Assembly: GCF_030348505.1 (NCBI RefSeq)
Contig: NZ_JAUCFJ010000002.1
Span: forward strand, 4,716,001 to 4,780,000
Direction: 5' to 3'
DNA length: 64,000 nt
Source: Lysinibacillus sp. G4S2
Lineage (GTDB): Bacteria > Bacillota > Bacilli > Bacillales_A > Planococcaceae
Shown one piece after another: positions 34,363-42,436 of the stretch. Under the pieces are notes generated by a model. That model was not told where the DNA came from, did no database searches, and worked only from the letters and a program-made list of their open reading frames with translations. The translations under genes and the position numbers were made by a program. Position 1 is the first letter of the stretch. Each line of letters opens with the position of its first letter.

Positions 34363-35591
34363 TAGTTTGACAGACCTTTGTTGTTAAAATATTTCTTATA
34401 TTGGCGATAAAAACTTAAATTATCTAGCGTTATATTCAACCAACGCTTCGCATTCATATCTTTATAATTAAAGATGGAATCCGTGGCCATTCCTTGGCGA
34501 ATAAGACTCTTCGCTTCAATTACTAGCTGTTCATTTTGTACATATTTAAAGAGTACACCATTTGGCACAATCGTCCAAAGATGCTTATTCTGAACATAGG
34601 TTAGTTGTTGCTTGCTTCCTCGAATAAAATCATCCGCAACATATTGCATTAAATTATAGCCACTTGCTGTCACATAATAATTGGAAAGTTCATTATGTAA
34701 TTCAATACTTAATAACTTATATTGACCGTCACGTTCATCATACTTCATATCAAACGTGGCAAAGCCTTGGAATCGAATCTCTTCTAGAAACAATTTCACA
34801 TGATCCATTAAGTCTTGATCATATGCTGTCATTATGGCTACATAGCGACCAATCCCCTCTGGAGAATGCTCCTCTAAAATTGGGTTCCCTACAGAAAGCA
34901 GCTTTACCTTACTGTCTTGCCCAACATAAGCATTGACGACGCACATATGAGCATCATCGCCTGGTATATATTGCTGTACCATTATGTCATCTCGGTATAC
35001 AGATTCCTTATAAATGGCGTGGAAAATAGCTTCCTTTTCGTCGCTATCTTTTGCAATATACACTTTTTTCTTACCTGGAAAAATACATGTAGCATACTTT
35101 GTCATATTCAGAGGTTTAATGACAACCGGATATTCAAAAGGAATGTCAAATTCCTCATAGTCATTGACGGTGCAAACATGCATTGCCGGATAGTGAAAGC
35201 CGAACTTCGCACAAAGTTCATACATACTCTCACGTGTTAATAGCTGGTTAGCCAGTTTGGCATCAACATACGGAACTACAAAATATTCAGCTAGTTCTTC
35301 TTTATGTTGTACAATTTTTTTCACATAAAATTCATCACAGGCTAATAACAGTAGTTTTTTACCTGCAAATTCTTCAGCAATTGTCTTTAAAGCGACTATA
35401 AATCTTTCCTCAATATGGAGTCTTGGTACTTCACGAAATGTTAATAAGTCACTCTGTTGTATTTTCTCCATATTTGTATGGTTTAATGCTAGTGGTTTAA
35501 CTCCATATGACTCGTAAAATGCTCTTGCCATACCGTAAGCATTCATTTCATCTCCTAATAAAACCGGTAAAAAAGCGTGCTCAATAGCCAT
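34362..35591 (-). CDS. asl: D-aspartate ligase (ATP-grasp), peptidoglycan cross-bridge
   Basis: A 409-residue ATP-grasp ligase. It resembles the Enterococcus faecium D-aspartate ligase along its length: FLPVLLGDEMNAYGMARAF at the start, FEYPVVIKPLNMTKYATCIFPGKKK (ATP-binding Lys), MVQQYIPGDDAHMCVVNAYV, GRYVAIMTAY, and GFATFDMKYDERDGQYKLLSIELHNELS (metal residues). The enzyme attaches D-Asp to the side chain of L-Lys in the peptidoglycan precursor, which matches the L-Lys-D-Asp bridge known for Lysinibacillus. I use ATG 35591; a TTG nine bases upstream is possible. The racemase gene follows with a 1-nt overlap. Confidence 0.85.
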   Translation of the reverse strand: MAIEHAFLPVLLGDEMNAYGMARAFYESYGVKPLALNHTNMEKIQQSDLLTFREVPRLHIEERFIVALKTIAEEFAGKKLLLLACDEFYVKKIVQHKEELAEYFVVPYVDAKLANQLLTRESMYELCAKFGFHYPAMHVCTVNDYEEFDIPFEYPVVIKPLNMTKYATCIFPGKKKVYIAKDSDEKEAIFHAIYKESVYRDDIMVQQYIPGDDAHMCVVNAYVGQDSKVKLLSVGNPILEEHSPEGIGRYVAIMTAYDQDLMDHVKLFLEEIRFQGFATFDMKYDERDGQYKLLSIELHNELSNYYVTASGYNLMQYVADDFIRGSKQQLTYVQNKHLWTIVPNGVLFKYVQNEQLVIEAKSLIRQGMATDSIFNYKDMNAKRWLNITLDNLSFYRQYKKYFNNKGLSN

Positions 35592-35621
35592 TCTACTCAA
35601 CTCACTTTAGCTTTTTTTAGG

Positions 35622-35726
35622 CTTATCACCATAACATGGGGTTGACTTCCGTTCCGACTTGTATAAATGGACGTTTTATTGAATATTATCCTATTATTTG
35701 GTGATGAGTCTTTTTTATTAGTGTAA
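35622..35726. repeat. short copy of the CATCACCAAAACG element
   Basis: It begins GGCTTATCACCATAACATGG, then TTGACTTCCGTTCCGACTTG, and ends TTATTTGGTGATGAGTC; the outer parts are inverted (TTATCACCA...TGGTGATGA). It lacks the inner 36-37-nt units. A similar short copy is at 41733-41820. Confidence 0.65.
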
Positions 35727-35762
35727 CATACTTTCCTTGTACTCCTGATAGCTCTCTTGAAT

Positions 35763-36749
35763 CTATTTATGAACTGCTACAGCGTGTTTACCTAGCTTTT
35801 GATAGCTTTTAAAAAATTGATCTACATTATAAGTGACAAAGCCTTTTAATGGGTCCATGACAACTACTTTATCTCCTAAATGCCCTGTTAAGACAACAGC
35901 ATGCAAGTTCATATAAGCTTCACGCGACTCTGTTTCACCTTCATATATCCAGCCCTTAGGTGGACTTGTTTTGGGTTCTGATAAATCTAACGTAACCCAT
36001 GTCACAACTGGTACTCCTTCACGGACAAGCTGTAATATTTCGTCCTGTGAGGCACCCGTCCTATTTGTGACACGTAAATCTGCCTTTTTATCTGCTATTA
36101 CTGCTTCTGCGGCTTTTACAATTGGAGCTGCAAAGACATACATACCCTCTGCTTTATCACTAGGATCCCCCGCAAAAGCCTTCTCAGGATTTGGACCAAT
36201 GCGTTGTCCTCCTACAGTTCGTATATCTTGCTTTGGTAAATACTTATCTGCCATTTCAAGCTTTGTAACGTTCATACCATAATAATTTAAGACTGCTGTT
36301 AACGATGTTATTTCACAGCCATGCGGTAGTTCAGGATTTTGCATAACAACTGGTACATCTAGCTCCTGCTCGTCCCTTGAAAAATGTGTTTGCAATCGAT
36401 AATACGGCTTTGTTGCATCATACGTAAAATGTTCGATTGTCGTATAGCCATCGTTTGTCGTACTATTTTCAAGCGTAGTTGCAGCAATAGCATATTCCCG
36501 TCCCTCTTTAAGTTTCGAAAATGTTGCTTCGCCCTCTTCAGAGCCAACCACATCCTCAACTATTTCACCCGTCTTTACATCTGTGGCAGTTATGTAAAGG
36601 TTAGGAATCGGTGCACCACTATTAAACTCTACCGTTAACACAGTCAATTCACTCTTTTGCTTTTCCTGCTGTGAAAATGGATTGCAGCTCGAAAGTAGCA
36701 TGATTATCATAATACCTATTAATAAAAGGCGTTTATACCCCGTCCACAA
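35763..36749 (-). CDS. C39-like cysteine peptidase lipoprotein
   Basis: A secreted lipoprotein of about 328 residues. The N-terminus after a TTG start at 36749 (GGAGCGG 8-10 nt upstream) is basic, then hydrophobic (LLLIGIMIIMLLSSC) with a lipobox Cys. A beta domain follows (VEFNSGAPIPNLYITATDV), then the C39 peptidase-like domain: GCEITSLTAVLNYYG (catalytic Cys), WVTLDL, and NLHAVVLTGHLGDKVVVMDPLKG (His and Asp). Such surface proteins of the YvpB type are common in Bacillales; their substrates are unknown. A longer reading from 36782 also begins with TTG. It is a single gene. Confidence 0.78.
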   Translation of the reverse strand: MWTGYKRLLLIGIMIIMLLSSCNPFSQQEKQKSELTVLTVEFNSGAPIPNLYITATDVKTGEIVEDVVGSEEGEATFSKLKEGREYAIAATTLENSTTNDGYTTIEHFTYDATKPYYRLQTHFSRDEQELDVPVVMQNPELPHGCEITSLTAVLNYYGMNVTKLEMADKYLPKQDIRTVGGQRIGPNPEKAFAGDPSDKAEGMYVFAAPIVKAAEAVIADKKADLRVTNRTGASQDEILQLVREGVPVVTWVTLDLSEPKTSPPKGWIYEGETESREAYMNLHAVVLTGHLGDKVVVMDPLKGFVTYNVDQFFKSYQKLGKHAVAVHK

Positions 36750-36782
36750 GACAAATTCCGCTCCTATCCAGTTTGAAGACAA

Positions 36783-37113
36783 AACTTCAATTCTATTATT
36801 TCAATTTGTCATAGACTCTATTATACGCTAATTTCATAGACGTTCCTATTTTAACTTGGTTCACTTTATCTTCATTCGTCAGAGGACTTCCATTTCTGAA
36901 GCTGGTGAGATGAATGCAAATGTGGTTCCTTTTCAGTAGTGTCCGAACAGCTACTGAAATAGAGGAACTCAGGCTACTGATGCTTCGTTTTCGCGCAAAA
37001 ACATCTGTGTCACGGATTATGAAATGACTTAAATTATAAGCTTCATTCAGCGGACGCCCCATCAAGGTATAATCATCTTGCTACTTTCGAGTTTCATATT
37101 TCACATGCTCGGT
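36783..37113. other. intergenic region, nothing recognised
   Basis: About 330 nt between the C39 protein gene and the acyl-CoA ligase gene, both on the minus strand. An 89-codon ORF at 36796-37065 has no binding site and no recognisable product. No structured motif is apparent. Confidence 0.4.
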
Positions 37114-38610
37114 TTAGGGAATGCTTACTTTTGGGCGCAATGTATGCTTTAAAACTTTACCGGAAGCATTACGTGGCAATTCATCTAAAAATTCAATTTC
37201 ATGTGGCACTTTATATTTCGCAAGCTGAGTCCGACAATACGCCAATATCGCCTCTTCATCGAGGAATTTCCCTTCCTTCAAGACGACAAATGCTTTCGGA
37301 ACTTCACCATATACTTCATGTGGTAAACCTACAACGGCTGCTTCTAAAATTTCTGGTAGTTGATATAAAACCTCTTCTATCTCGATAGGATAAATATTTT
37401 CCCCACCACGAATGATCATATCCTTTTTACGATCTACAATATAGAGATAGCCCTCTTCATCAAAACGTCCTAAATCTCCTGAATAGAGCCAGCCATCTTT
37501 CATTGCTCTCGCTGTTTCTTCAGGATTACGTAAATAGCCTTTCATCACTTGAGGTCCTTTGACACAAATTTCTCCTACCTCACCTGCTGGCACAGTTTCA
37601 CCAAAGCTATCGACAACGCGGACCTCTGTCTGTGCTAATGGTTTTCCTACTGATCCAATCTTTGTCAATGCATCGACATCTAACAGGGAAGTGGCAGCTG
37701 GAGAATTCTCAGTTTGTCCATATAGGTTTTGTACCTTTACATTAGGGAATGTTTCTTTCACTTGCTTAACAAGCTCATACGGCATAGGCGCTGCCCCGTA
37801 ACATAATAAACGTAAACTTTTAAATGCATGTTCCTTAAAGTCAGGTGTATTTAAAATGATTGTATACATGGACGGAACACCAAAGAAAATTGTCGCTGCC
37901 GTTGTGGCAAGCTGCTCTAATGTATTTGTCGGAGAAAAAGCCTCTTCAATAACAAGAGTACCACCTTTATAAAACATCGGCATCGCAAATACATGAAGCC
38001 CTGCACAATGAAATAAAGGCGTACAAATAAACATTCTATCTTCATTGGTCATATCCATAGATAATGACCATATTTCCGCAGAGGATACAATATTTTGATG
38101 CGTTAACATCACTCCTTTTGGTTTACCAGTCGTACCAGAAGTGTATAGAACAACAGCAGTATCATCAGGCTCCAGTTTTACAACTTTTAGCTTACCATCA
38201 TAGCTTTGGATCATTTCCTTCATTTCTAGAAGGCCAACACGATGCTGGAAAGTATATGGAATATCAGCGAGTATTTCTTCTATTCTTTCATCATAAATAA
38301 GACCTTTAGCTTCTGAATGGTTAAAAATAAATTCGACCTCTGGGGCAGCTAATTTTGTATTAATAGGCATTACTACAAAGCCAGCTAATTGAACACCTAT
38401 ATAAGCGACTAAAAATAAATCTGAATTAAGCGTGTATAATGCAATCACATCATCTTTTTCATAACCTTGCTCTTGTAAGTACGCTGCAAATTTTTCTGCA
38501 CGTTTATAAAAGTCACTATAGCTCATCTGTTCTCCGTCGTATAACGTTGCAATTCCATTTGGTTGTTGTATAGCATAGTTTTGAACAATTTCTGTCATTA
38601 ACATCGTCAT
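37114..38610 (-). CDS. AMP-binding acyl-CoA ligase
   Basis: A 498-residue acyl-AMP/acyl-CoA synthetase. The nucleotide motif is VVLYTSGTTGKPKGVMLTH (about residue 155), then LYGQTENSPA (about 300), GWLYSGDLGRFDEEGYLYIVDRKKDMI (about 385-410) and the catalytic Lys in PRNASGKVLKHTLR near the end. This is the fatty-acid (FadD/LcfB) or related aryl/malonyl-CoA branch; the chain length cannot be read. GGGGGGC precedes the ATG at 38610. A CodY-like box lies upstream at 38692-38706. It is monocistronic. Confidence 0.88.
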   Translation of the reverse strand: MTMLMTEIVQNYAIQQPNGIATLYDGEQMSYSDFYKRAEKFAAYLQEQGYEKDDVIALYTLNSDLFLVAYIGVQLAGFVVMPINTKLAAPEVEFIFNHSEAKGLIYDERIEEILADIPYTFQHRVGLLEMKEMIQSYDGKLKVVKLEPDDTAVVLYTSGTTGKPKGVMLTHQNIVSSAEIWSLSMDMTNEDRMFICTPLFHCAGLHVFAMPMFYKGGTLVIEEAFSPTNTLEQLATTAATIFFGVPSMYTIILNTPDFKEHAFKSLRLLCYGAAPMPYELVKQVKETFPNVKVQNLYGQTENSPAATSLLDVDALTKIGSVGKPLAQTEVRVVDSFGETVPAGEVGEICVKGPQVMKGYLRNPEETARAMKDGWLYSGDLGRFDEEGYLYIVDRKKDMIIRGGENIYPIEIEEVLYQLPEILEAAVVGLPHEVYGEVPKAFVVLKEGKFLDEEAILAYCRTQLAKYKVPHEIEFLDELPRNASGKVLKHTLRPKVSIP

Positions 38611-38691
38611 CAAAAGCCCCCCAATTTTTAATATTCATAACCCTCATAATGCATAGAATCTCCATAAAAGATTTACCGCTCTTGTAATATG

Positions 38692-38706
38692 AAAATTCAG
38701 AAAATT
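38692..38706 (-). promoter_or_regulatory. CodY-like box upstream of acyl-CoA ligase
   Basis: AAAATTCAGAAAATT matches the CodY consensus AATTTTCWGAAAATT at 13 of 15 positions. It is 82 nt before the start codon, in the promoter region. Confidence 0.4.
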
Positions 38707-38816
38707 ACTCTTACATTTTATCAATCTATGCGAAAGTTAGCAATTTTTACACACATAAGAGAAAATTGGTGATTTTTACAAAAAGTTAGAGATAGATGCT
38801 CTGTATATTAGTTCTT

Positions 38817-39172
38817 CTCCATTCCAGCTAGGCGACTCCTTGGGGATCAGCGTCACAGATGAGACCTTGGAGCGAGCCTTGCGAGTGAAGCGGCTCATCG
38901 GACACCCTCAGGAAGCTTTGCTCTGTGCACAGCTACAAATGTTTTATCTGTGCGAAAGCGTAGCGGCAGCTACAAGTGTTTTCTCTGCGCGAAAGCGTAG
39001 CGGCAGCGGCAAATGTTTTATCTGTGCGAAAGCGTAGCGGCAGCGGCAAATGTTTTCTGTAGCGAAAGCGAAGCGGCAGCTACAATTGTTTTATCTGTGC
39101 GAAAGCGAAGCGGCAGCTACAAAGCGCCCAGTCGGAACGGAAATCATCCACACGTTCCGGTGATGAACCAGA
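38817..39172. repeat. large interspersed element with five 36-37-nt units
   Basis: The left end is CTCCATTCCAGCTAGGCGAC with the module GGGGATCAGCGTCACAGATG. Then five units with the core GCGAAAGCG(T/A)AGCGGCAGC and the linker AAATGTTTT(A/C)TCTGT follow. The right end is AAAGCGCCCAGTCGGAACGG, then ATCCACACGTTCCGGTGATG. It is the longest member of the family in this window and contains no gene with a start site. Confidence 0.8.
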
Positions 39173-39247
39173 CATTTTACTTTTCTATCAATTTCTGTTA
39201 GGTGTATGATATTTGTACAATTATTTTTTAGGAAAGGCCTGGTTAAA

Positions 39248-39838
39248 ATGCTGTACGCACTTTTAGGAGATTTACATTCTAATATAGAAGATACAAAGGC
39301 AGTTCTAGCGCACATTCAGCAAACTGCGAAAGATGCAAGAATATTAGGATTAGGTGATTTATATGAATGTACTGTAAGTAAAAAAAAGGCACAAACAATG
39401 TCCAATTTACCGCTACAAAGAGCTGCGATAGTGGATAATGATTTCGAAAATTTACTAACATTCCCCTCTATTCGTGGCAATCAGGAGGAGCGTATTACAC
39501 GTGTAACTGGCATCAAACGTTTCACAGAGCTACCTGAAACAATGGAAATTGATGGTGCAACACTTATGCACGGACATCAATTTCCATGGAGTGTGACATG
39601 GCGACCTACATTCCCCCCATTCAAAAAACCGCTGCTTTTCTTCGGACATAGTCATGAATCTGGTCTTTATCATCAAAATAAAAAGCTACCTATTCACATT
39701 CGCTTTGGCCAACCGATTGCATTACAAGAAAAGCACTACGGCATCAATGTTGGCTCTGTTGTGGATCACCGTGAGTGGTGTCTCTACGATAGTGATAAAC
39801 GAACAGTAACGTTTATGTGCGCTTCTTCTGTCAATTAA
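39248..39838 (+). CDS. calcineurin-like metallophosphoesterase
   Basis: A 196-residue cytoplasmic phosphoesterase. I use ATG 39248 (AGGAAAGG upstream). Metal-binding blocks are LLGDLHSN (D-x-H), LGLGDLYECT (GD), IRGNQEERI (GN, with Gln in place of the usual His), TLMHGHQFP (GH) and LLFFGHSHESG (GHTH type). The family includes YfcE-like and other nucleotide or lipid phosphatases; the substrate is unknown. The change GNH to GNQ in block III is unusual and may weaken activity. It is a single gene followed by a strong terminator. Confidence 0.8.
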   Translation: MLYALLGDLHSNIEDTKAVLAHIQQTAKDARILGLGDLYECTVSKKKAQTMSNLPLQRAAIVDNDFENLLTFPSIRGNQEERITRVTGIKRFTELPETMEIDGATLMHGHQFPWSVTWRPTFPPFKKPLLFFGHSHESGLYHQNKKLPIHIRFGQPIALQEKHYGINVGSVVDHREWCLYDSDKRTVTFMCASSVN

Positions 39839-39875
39839 GGTTCGTTTTTAAGATTTACGCAAATCTACATACGAC

Positions 39876-39916
39876 AAAAAAACGCTAAAATCGATTTCGA
39901 CTCTAGCGTTTTTTCA
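39876..39916. terminator. bidirectional terminator
   Basis: AAAAAACGCTA and TAGCGTTTTTT pair with an inner AATCGA/TCGAC part. It lies between two convergent genes. Confidence 0.85.
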
Positions 39917-39921
39917 CCAAT

Positions 39922-40503
39922 CTAGCAATTTTCACAATCCTGTAAAGCATCAAGTAATTTTTCCATATCGCAAATTCGATCGCACATCGTTTTAATCATA
40001 TTTTTAAGGATTGGTATTAATTCTTGGCAAATACAGAACCTTAAAACGTTTTGCGCAAGTCGAACTCCGCCCTGATGGTGAACAATCATCTCTCGAAGAT
40101 AATTTATATTAATGTTATTAGAAACTGGTGGTAAGCTCATTGCCTTGAACATTACTTCAGTAATTTCTTTATATGCACACATATATTCGTACAATTCATA
40201 TTCTGAATTTTGCACGATACAGCATCTATTTTGTATCGCTTCGAGACATTCAACAGTCTCTGTACTTGTTTCTATTATTTCTAATGCAAGTTCTTGTACA
40301 AGTAGATTTGTTGTGTATCGCAAAACATTTTCTGACATTTTAATAGCAGCTACTTGATGCGGTAAAATTTGCTTAATAAAATTTTCTGAAATGCTACATG
40401 TAATAGTTACATAGGTCATGCCCTGAATCATTTTGTCGAGAATCCTTTGGTATTCCGCTAAATAAGCCTGTGTAACATTACTAAGTACAATTGGTTTAGC
40501 CAT
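39922..40503 (-). CDS. DUF305-like protein, 193 aa
   Basis: The protein has two similar helical parts. The first has FIKQILPHQVAAIKMSENVLRYT and the second has LREMIVHHQGGVRLAQNVLRFC, the HHQGG signature of DUF305, a small ferritin-like domain. It is rich in cysteine (CC in NRCCIV, CxC, and the final CENC) and has no signal peptide. I start at ATG 40503 (GAAAGGAG); the longer reading lacks a binding site. High Cys and the location beside spore-linked small genes suggest a coat or inner spore protein, but that is inference only. Confidence 0.7.
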   Translation of the reverse strand: MAKPIVLSNVTQAYLAEYQRILDKMIQGMTYVTITCSISENFIKQILPHQVAAIKMSENVLRYTTNLLVQELALEIIETSTETVECLEAIQNRCCIVQNSEYELYEYMCAYKEITEVMFKAMSLPPVSNNININYLREMIVHHQGGVRLAQNVLRFCICQELIPILKNMIKTMCDRICDMEKLLDALQDCENC

Positions 40504-40646
40504 TAGACACACTCCTTTCAGAGTAATGTATGCCTGATAGGTTGTAGTGCTGTAGACAATTGTACCAATTTGATAATCATTTATTGCCCATCGTTTTTGA
40601 TAGAAGTAATTTATGGCCGACAATGTGCTTTTGCCACAAAAACGAA

Positions 40647-40823
40647 CTATTCTTTTTTATATGTATCCAAGCATTTTTGACAAATACATTGATTATGCTC
40701 TTGAGGCACCGTTTCAAAGATTTTCTCAGGAAATTTTTCCGTCATACACCAGCAATCCTTTTGCCCTTTTACTACCCCACAATGATTTTCTTGCCCACAT
40801 AACGGACAATTGTTTTCCTCCAT
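40647..40823 (-). CDS. cysteine-rich CWC family protein, 58 aa
   Basis: A 58-residue protein with eight cysteines, starting MEENNCPLCGQENHCG, then KDCWCMTEKFPEKIF, and NQCICQKCLD near the end. The order CxxC ... C ... CWC ... CxCxxC is the CWC family of small zinc-ribbon-like proteins. ATG 40823 follows AAGGAGGTG at ideal distance, so it is a real gene. Function unknown; the Cys pattern suggests one or two bound zinc ions. It lies upstream of the DUF305-like gene on the same strand. Confidence 0.82.
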   Translation of the reverse strand: MEENNCPLCGQENHCGVVKGQKDCWCMTEKFPEKIFETVPQEHNQCICQKCLDTYKKE

Positions 40824-40861
40824 TCGTACACCTCCTTACATTTCTACATTGTAAAATAAAA

Positions 40862-40894
40862 AATAGAGGAGTACTCAATTTCATACTCCTCCAC
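40862..40894 (-). terminator. terminator of SASP-like gene
   Basis: On the minus strand GAGGAGTA and TACTCCTC pair around an 10-nt loop and are followed by TATTTTTTATTTT. Confidence 0.75.
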
Positions 40895-40900
40895 AATAAC

Positions 40901-41098
40901 TTATTGATTTTTCCCATGAATCTGTTGCTTTACTTCTTCCTTGTCGGTATCACTATATATTTCTGTACCGACCCCACCACTTTGGGCTAGTAGCTTTTTT
41001 ACTTCATTGTAAGATAAACCAGCTTCTGCATTTTTTCTTTTTACTTCATGAATATCAGTTCCAGCTGAAGTAAACTGAGTCTCGTTTTGTTCAGTCAT
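40901..41098 (-). CDS. gamma-type SASP-like small protein
   Basis: A 65-residue hydrophilic protein (SAGTDIHEVKRKNAEAGLSY, later GGVGTEIYSDTDKEEVKQQI). The arrangement T-x-x-x-EVK-x-x-NA ... GTE-x-x-S(D/E)T-x-x-EVK-x-Q resembles gamma-type small acid-soluble spore proteins (SspE type). Those proteins store amino acids in the spore core and contain GTEFASET(D/N) repeats. Here the repeats are less regular and the protein is a bit shorter, so the assignment is moderate. ATG 41098 has GGTAGGG upstream. It heads a group of very small genes on the minus strand. Confidence 0.55.
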   Translation of the reverse strand: MTEQNETQFTSAGTDIHEVKRKNAEAGLSYNEVKKLLAQSGGVGTEIYSDTDKEEVKQQIHGKNQ

Positions 41099-41113
41099 AC
41101 AAATCCCTACCTT

Positions 41114-41323
41114 CTATAGTTCATCAGGCTGCAATTCGATTAATTCATCGCCTTCTCTTTTCACTTTTTTATTTAGCTCTTTAATCGGTATAGCATCTAC
41201 CGTTTGCATATCTTCATGTAAATCGAAAAGACTAATAGTATCTGATTCAACCATGTCTGGTTTGTTCTTGCTTGCTAAATTCATAAATATCTTTTTCTCA
41301 TGTGGTACGTTTTCTATGTCCAT
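41114..41323 (-). CDS. hypothetical small protein, 69 aa
   Basis: I do not recognise this protein. It is acidic and without a membrane segment (MDIENVPHEKKIFMNLASKN, then ESDTISLFDLHEDMQTVDAI, PIKELNKKVKREGDELIELQ). AGGAGTGTG precedes ATG 41323. It is separated by only 15 nt from the SASP-like gene downstream, which suggests one transcript and perhaps expression during sporulation. No family can be named. Confidence 0.6.
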   Translation of the reverse strand: MDIENVPHEKKIFMNLASKNKPDMVESDTISLFDLHEDMQTVDAIPIKELNKKVKREGDELIELQPDEL

Positions 41324-41366
41324 CTTTCACACTCCTTTATCTTTAGTATGTGCAATATTAGACAAA

Positions 41367-41600
41367 CTATATGCCTTTTATTTTTGCACTTTTATCGACA
41401 CGGTGATATTCAGATATTTGAATGACCCGAACATTTCTTGTATGCAGCTCATGATAAATCCCTCTGCTATCTGTAAAGGATATATATTGATCTCGTTCGC
41501 TTCGAACTAATGCTTCTGCTTTTTCCTGTGACTCAATATGAATAAATCTTCTTACATAATGCATTTCATCAAAGAAATAAGTAATTTTAAATTCCTTCAT
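41367..41600 (-). CDS. hypothetical protein, 77 aa
   Basis: A 77-residue protein that appears as a small alpha/beta fold (MKEFKITYFFDEMHYVRRFI, then HIESQEKAEALVRSERDQY). The second half (SFTDSRGIYHELHTRNVRVI) continues a beta-alpha pattern. It has no signal or membrane segment. A GAGGAG site lies before ATG 41600. It is the first gene of the leftward run of small genes at 39.9-41.6 kb. Function unknown. Confidence 0.6.
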   Translation of the reverse strand: MKEFKITYFFDEMHYVRRFIHIESQEKAEALVRSERDQYISFTDSRGIYHELHTRNVRVIQISEYHRVDKSAKIKGI

Positions 41601-41732
41601 TTATAAATAACTCCTCGATTACTGATTATGATTTGTTCAATGCTTATCCTATCCAATTAACTGTAGTTGCTATCCTCACGAAAATATTTATCTATTTCAG
41701 CATAACCTGTATGAAAGGAATTATTTTGTGCG

Positions 41733-41820
41733 CATCACCAAAACGTTGAGTTGATTTCCGTTCCGGCTAGGGCGTTCGCTCTAATCAACGTATACACATA
41801 ATTTTTTGGTGATGAGCCTT
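41733..41820. repeat. short copy of the CATCACCAAAACG element
   Basis: It reads CATCACCAAAACGTTGAG, TTCCGTTCCGGCTAGGGCG, and ends TTTTTTGGTGATGAGCC. The outer CATCACCAAAA/TTTTGGTGATG parts are inverted. No inner 36-37-nt unit is present. Confidence 0.7.
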
Positions 41821-41841
41821 ATTTTATTGGAGGTGATGATT

Positions 41842-42336
41842 TTGATCCATACAGTTAAAGCAGGCGAAACATTGGCGCAAATAGCTAGAAATTATCGTAC
41901 ACCGCTATCGTCTATACTTGCAGCTAATCCTGGGATAGATCCAAATGTACTTTATATCGGACAACAAATTGTTATACCTGGTTTTCCAGATCCAAATACA
42001 ATTCCTTATAGAATAGAAATTTCTACTGAAAATCGTTGGCTACGGTTATATAAAGACAATATTCTTCAAAAGCAATACCCAATTGCAGTTGGTAGAATGC
42101 TACACAATACGCCTATCGGCAATTTTATTATTATTAATAAGGCTCCAAATCCTGGCGGTCCGTTTGGAACAATGTGGATGAGTTTATCTAAAGAGCATTA
42201 CGGTATACATGGAACCAATGATCCTAGCTCTATCGGTCATGCAGTTTCACATGGCTGTATTCGCATGCATAATCAGGATGTCGAAGAGCTTGCAAGCATA
42301 GTTCCAATTGGCACTGGAGTTTTTATCCATCCTTAA
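41842..42336 (+). CDS. LysM-YkuD L,D-transpeptidase
   Basis: A 164-residue protein. The TTG at 41842 is the likely start, with GGAGGT 7 nt upstream; the ATG at 41806 lies before that site. An N-terminal LysM domain ([32 protein letters not shown]...[10 protein letters not shown]) binds peptidoglycan. The YkuD domain has the catalytic motif HGTND...[15 protein letters not shown], with His and Cys. The layout and length are those of B. subtilis YkuD, a spore-wall enzyme that makes 3-3 cross-links or attaches proteins. There is no signal peptide, as in YkuD. A 21-nt repeat pair and a terminator follow. Confidence 0.88.
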   Translation: MIHTVKAGETLAQIARNYRTPLSSILAANPGIDPNVLYIGQQIVIPGFPDPNTIPYRIEISTENRWLRLYKDNILQKQYPIAVGRMLHNTPIGNFIIINKAPNPGGPFGTMWMSLSKEHYGIHGTNDPSSIGHAVSHGCIRMHNQDVEELASIVPIGTGVFIHP

Positions 42337-42350
42337 AAAAATTCTAAGAT

Positions 42351-42392
42351 TTTATCGGAATGTTTTTTAGTTTTATCGGAACATTATGCTGA
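42351..42392. repeat. 21-nt repeat pair, TTTATCGGAA core
   Basis: TTTATCGGA starts at 42351 and 42372, exactly 21 nt apart. It lies between the YkuD gene and the next, convergent gene, the usual site for these arrays. Confidence 0.6.
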
Positions 42393-42398
42393 TTTAAT

Positions 42399-42432
42399 TG
42401 AAGAGGTTATATCTAAAATAACCTCTTCACTG
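42399..42432. terminator. terminator
   Basis: GAAGAGGTTAT and ATAACCTCTTC form an 11-bp stem with a 7-nt loop between the convergent YkuD and DUF2935 genes. Confidence 0.7.
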
Positions 42433-42436
42433 TAAA

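Noticed and set aside
36796..37065. 89-codon minus ORF upstream of the C39 gene
   Set aside because: No binding site, no recognisable domain, amino acid pattern like random sequence.
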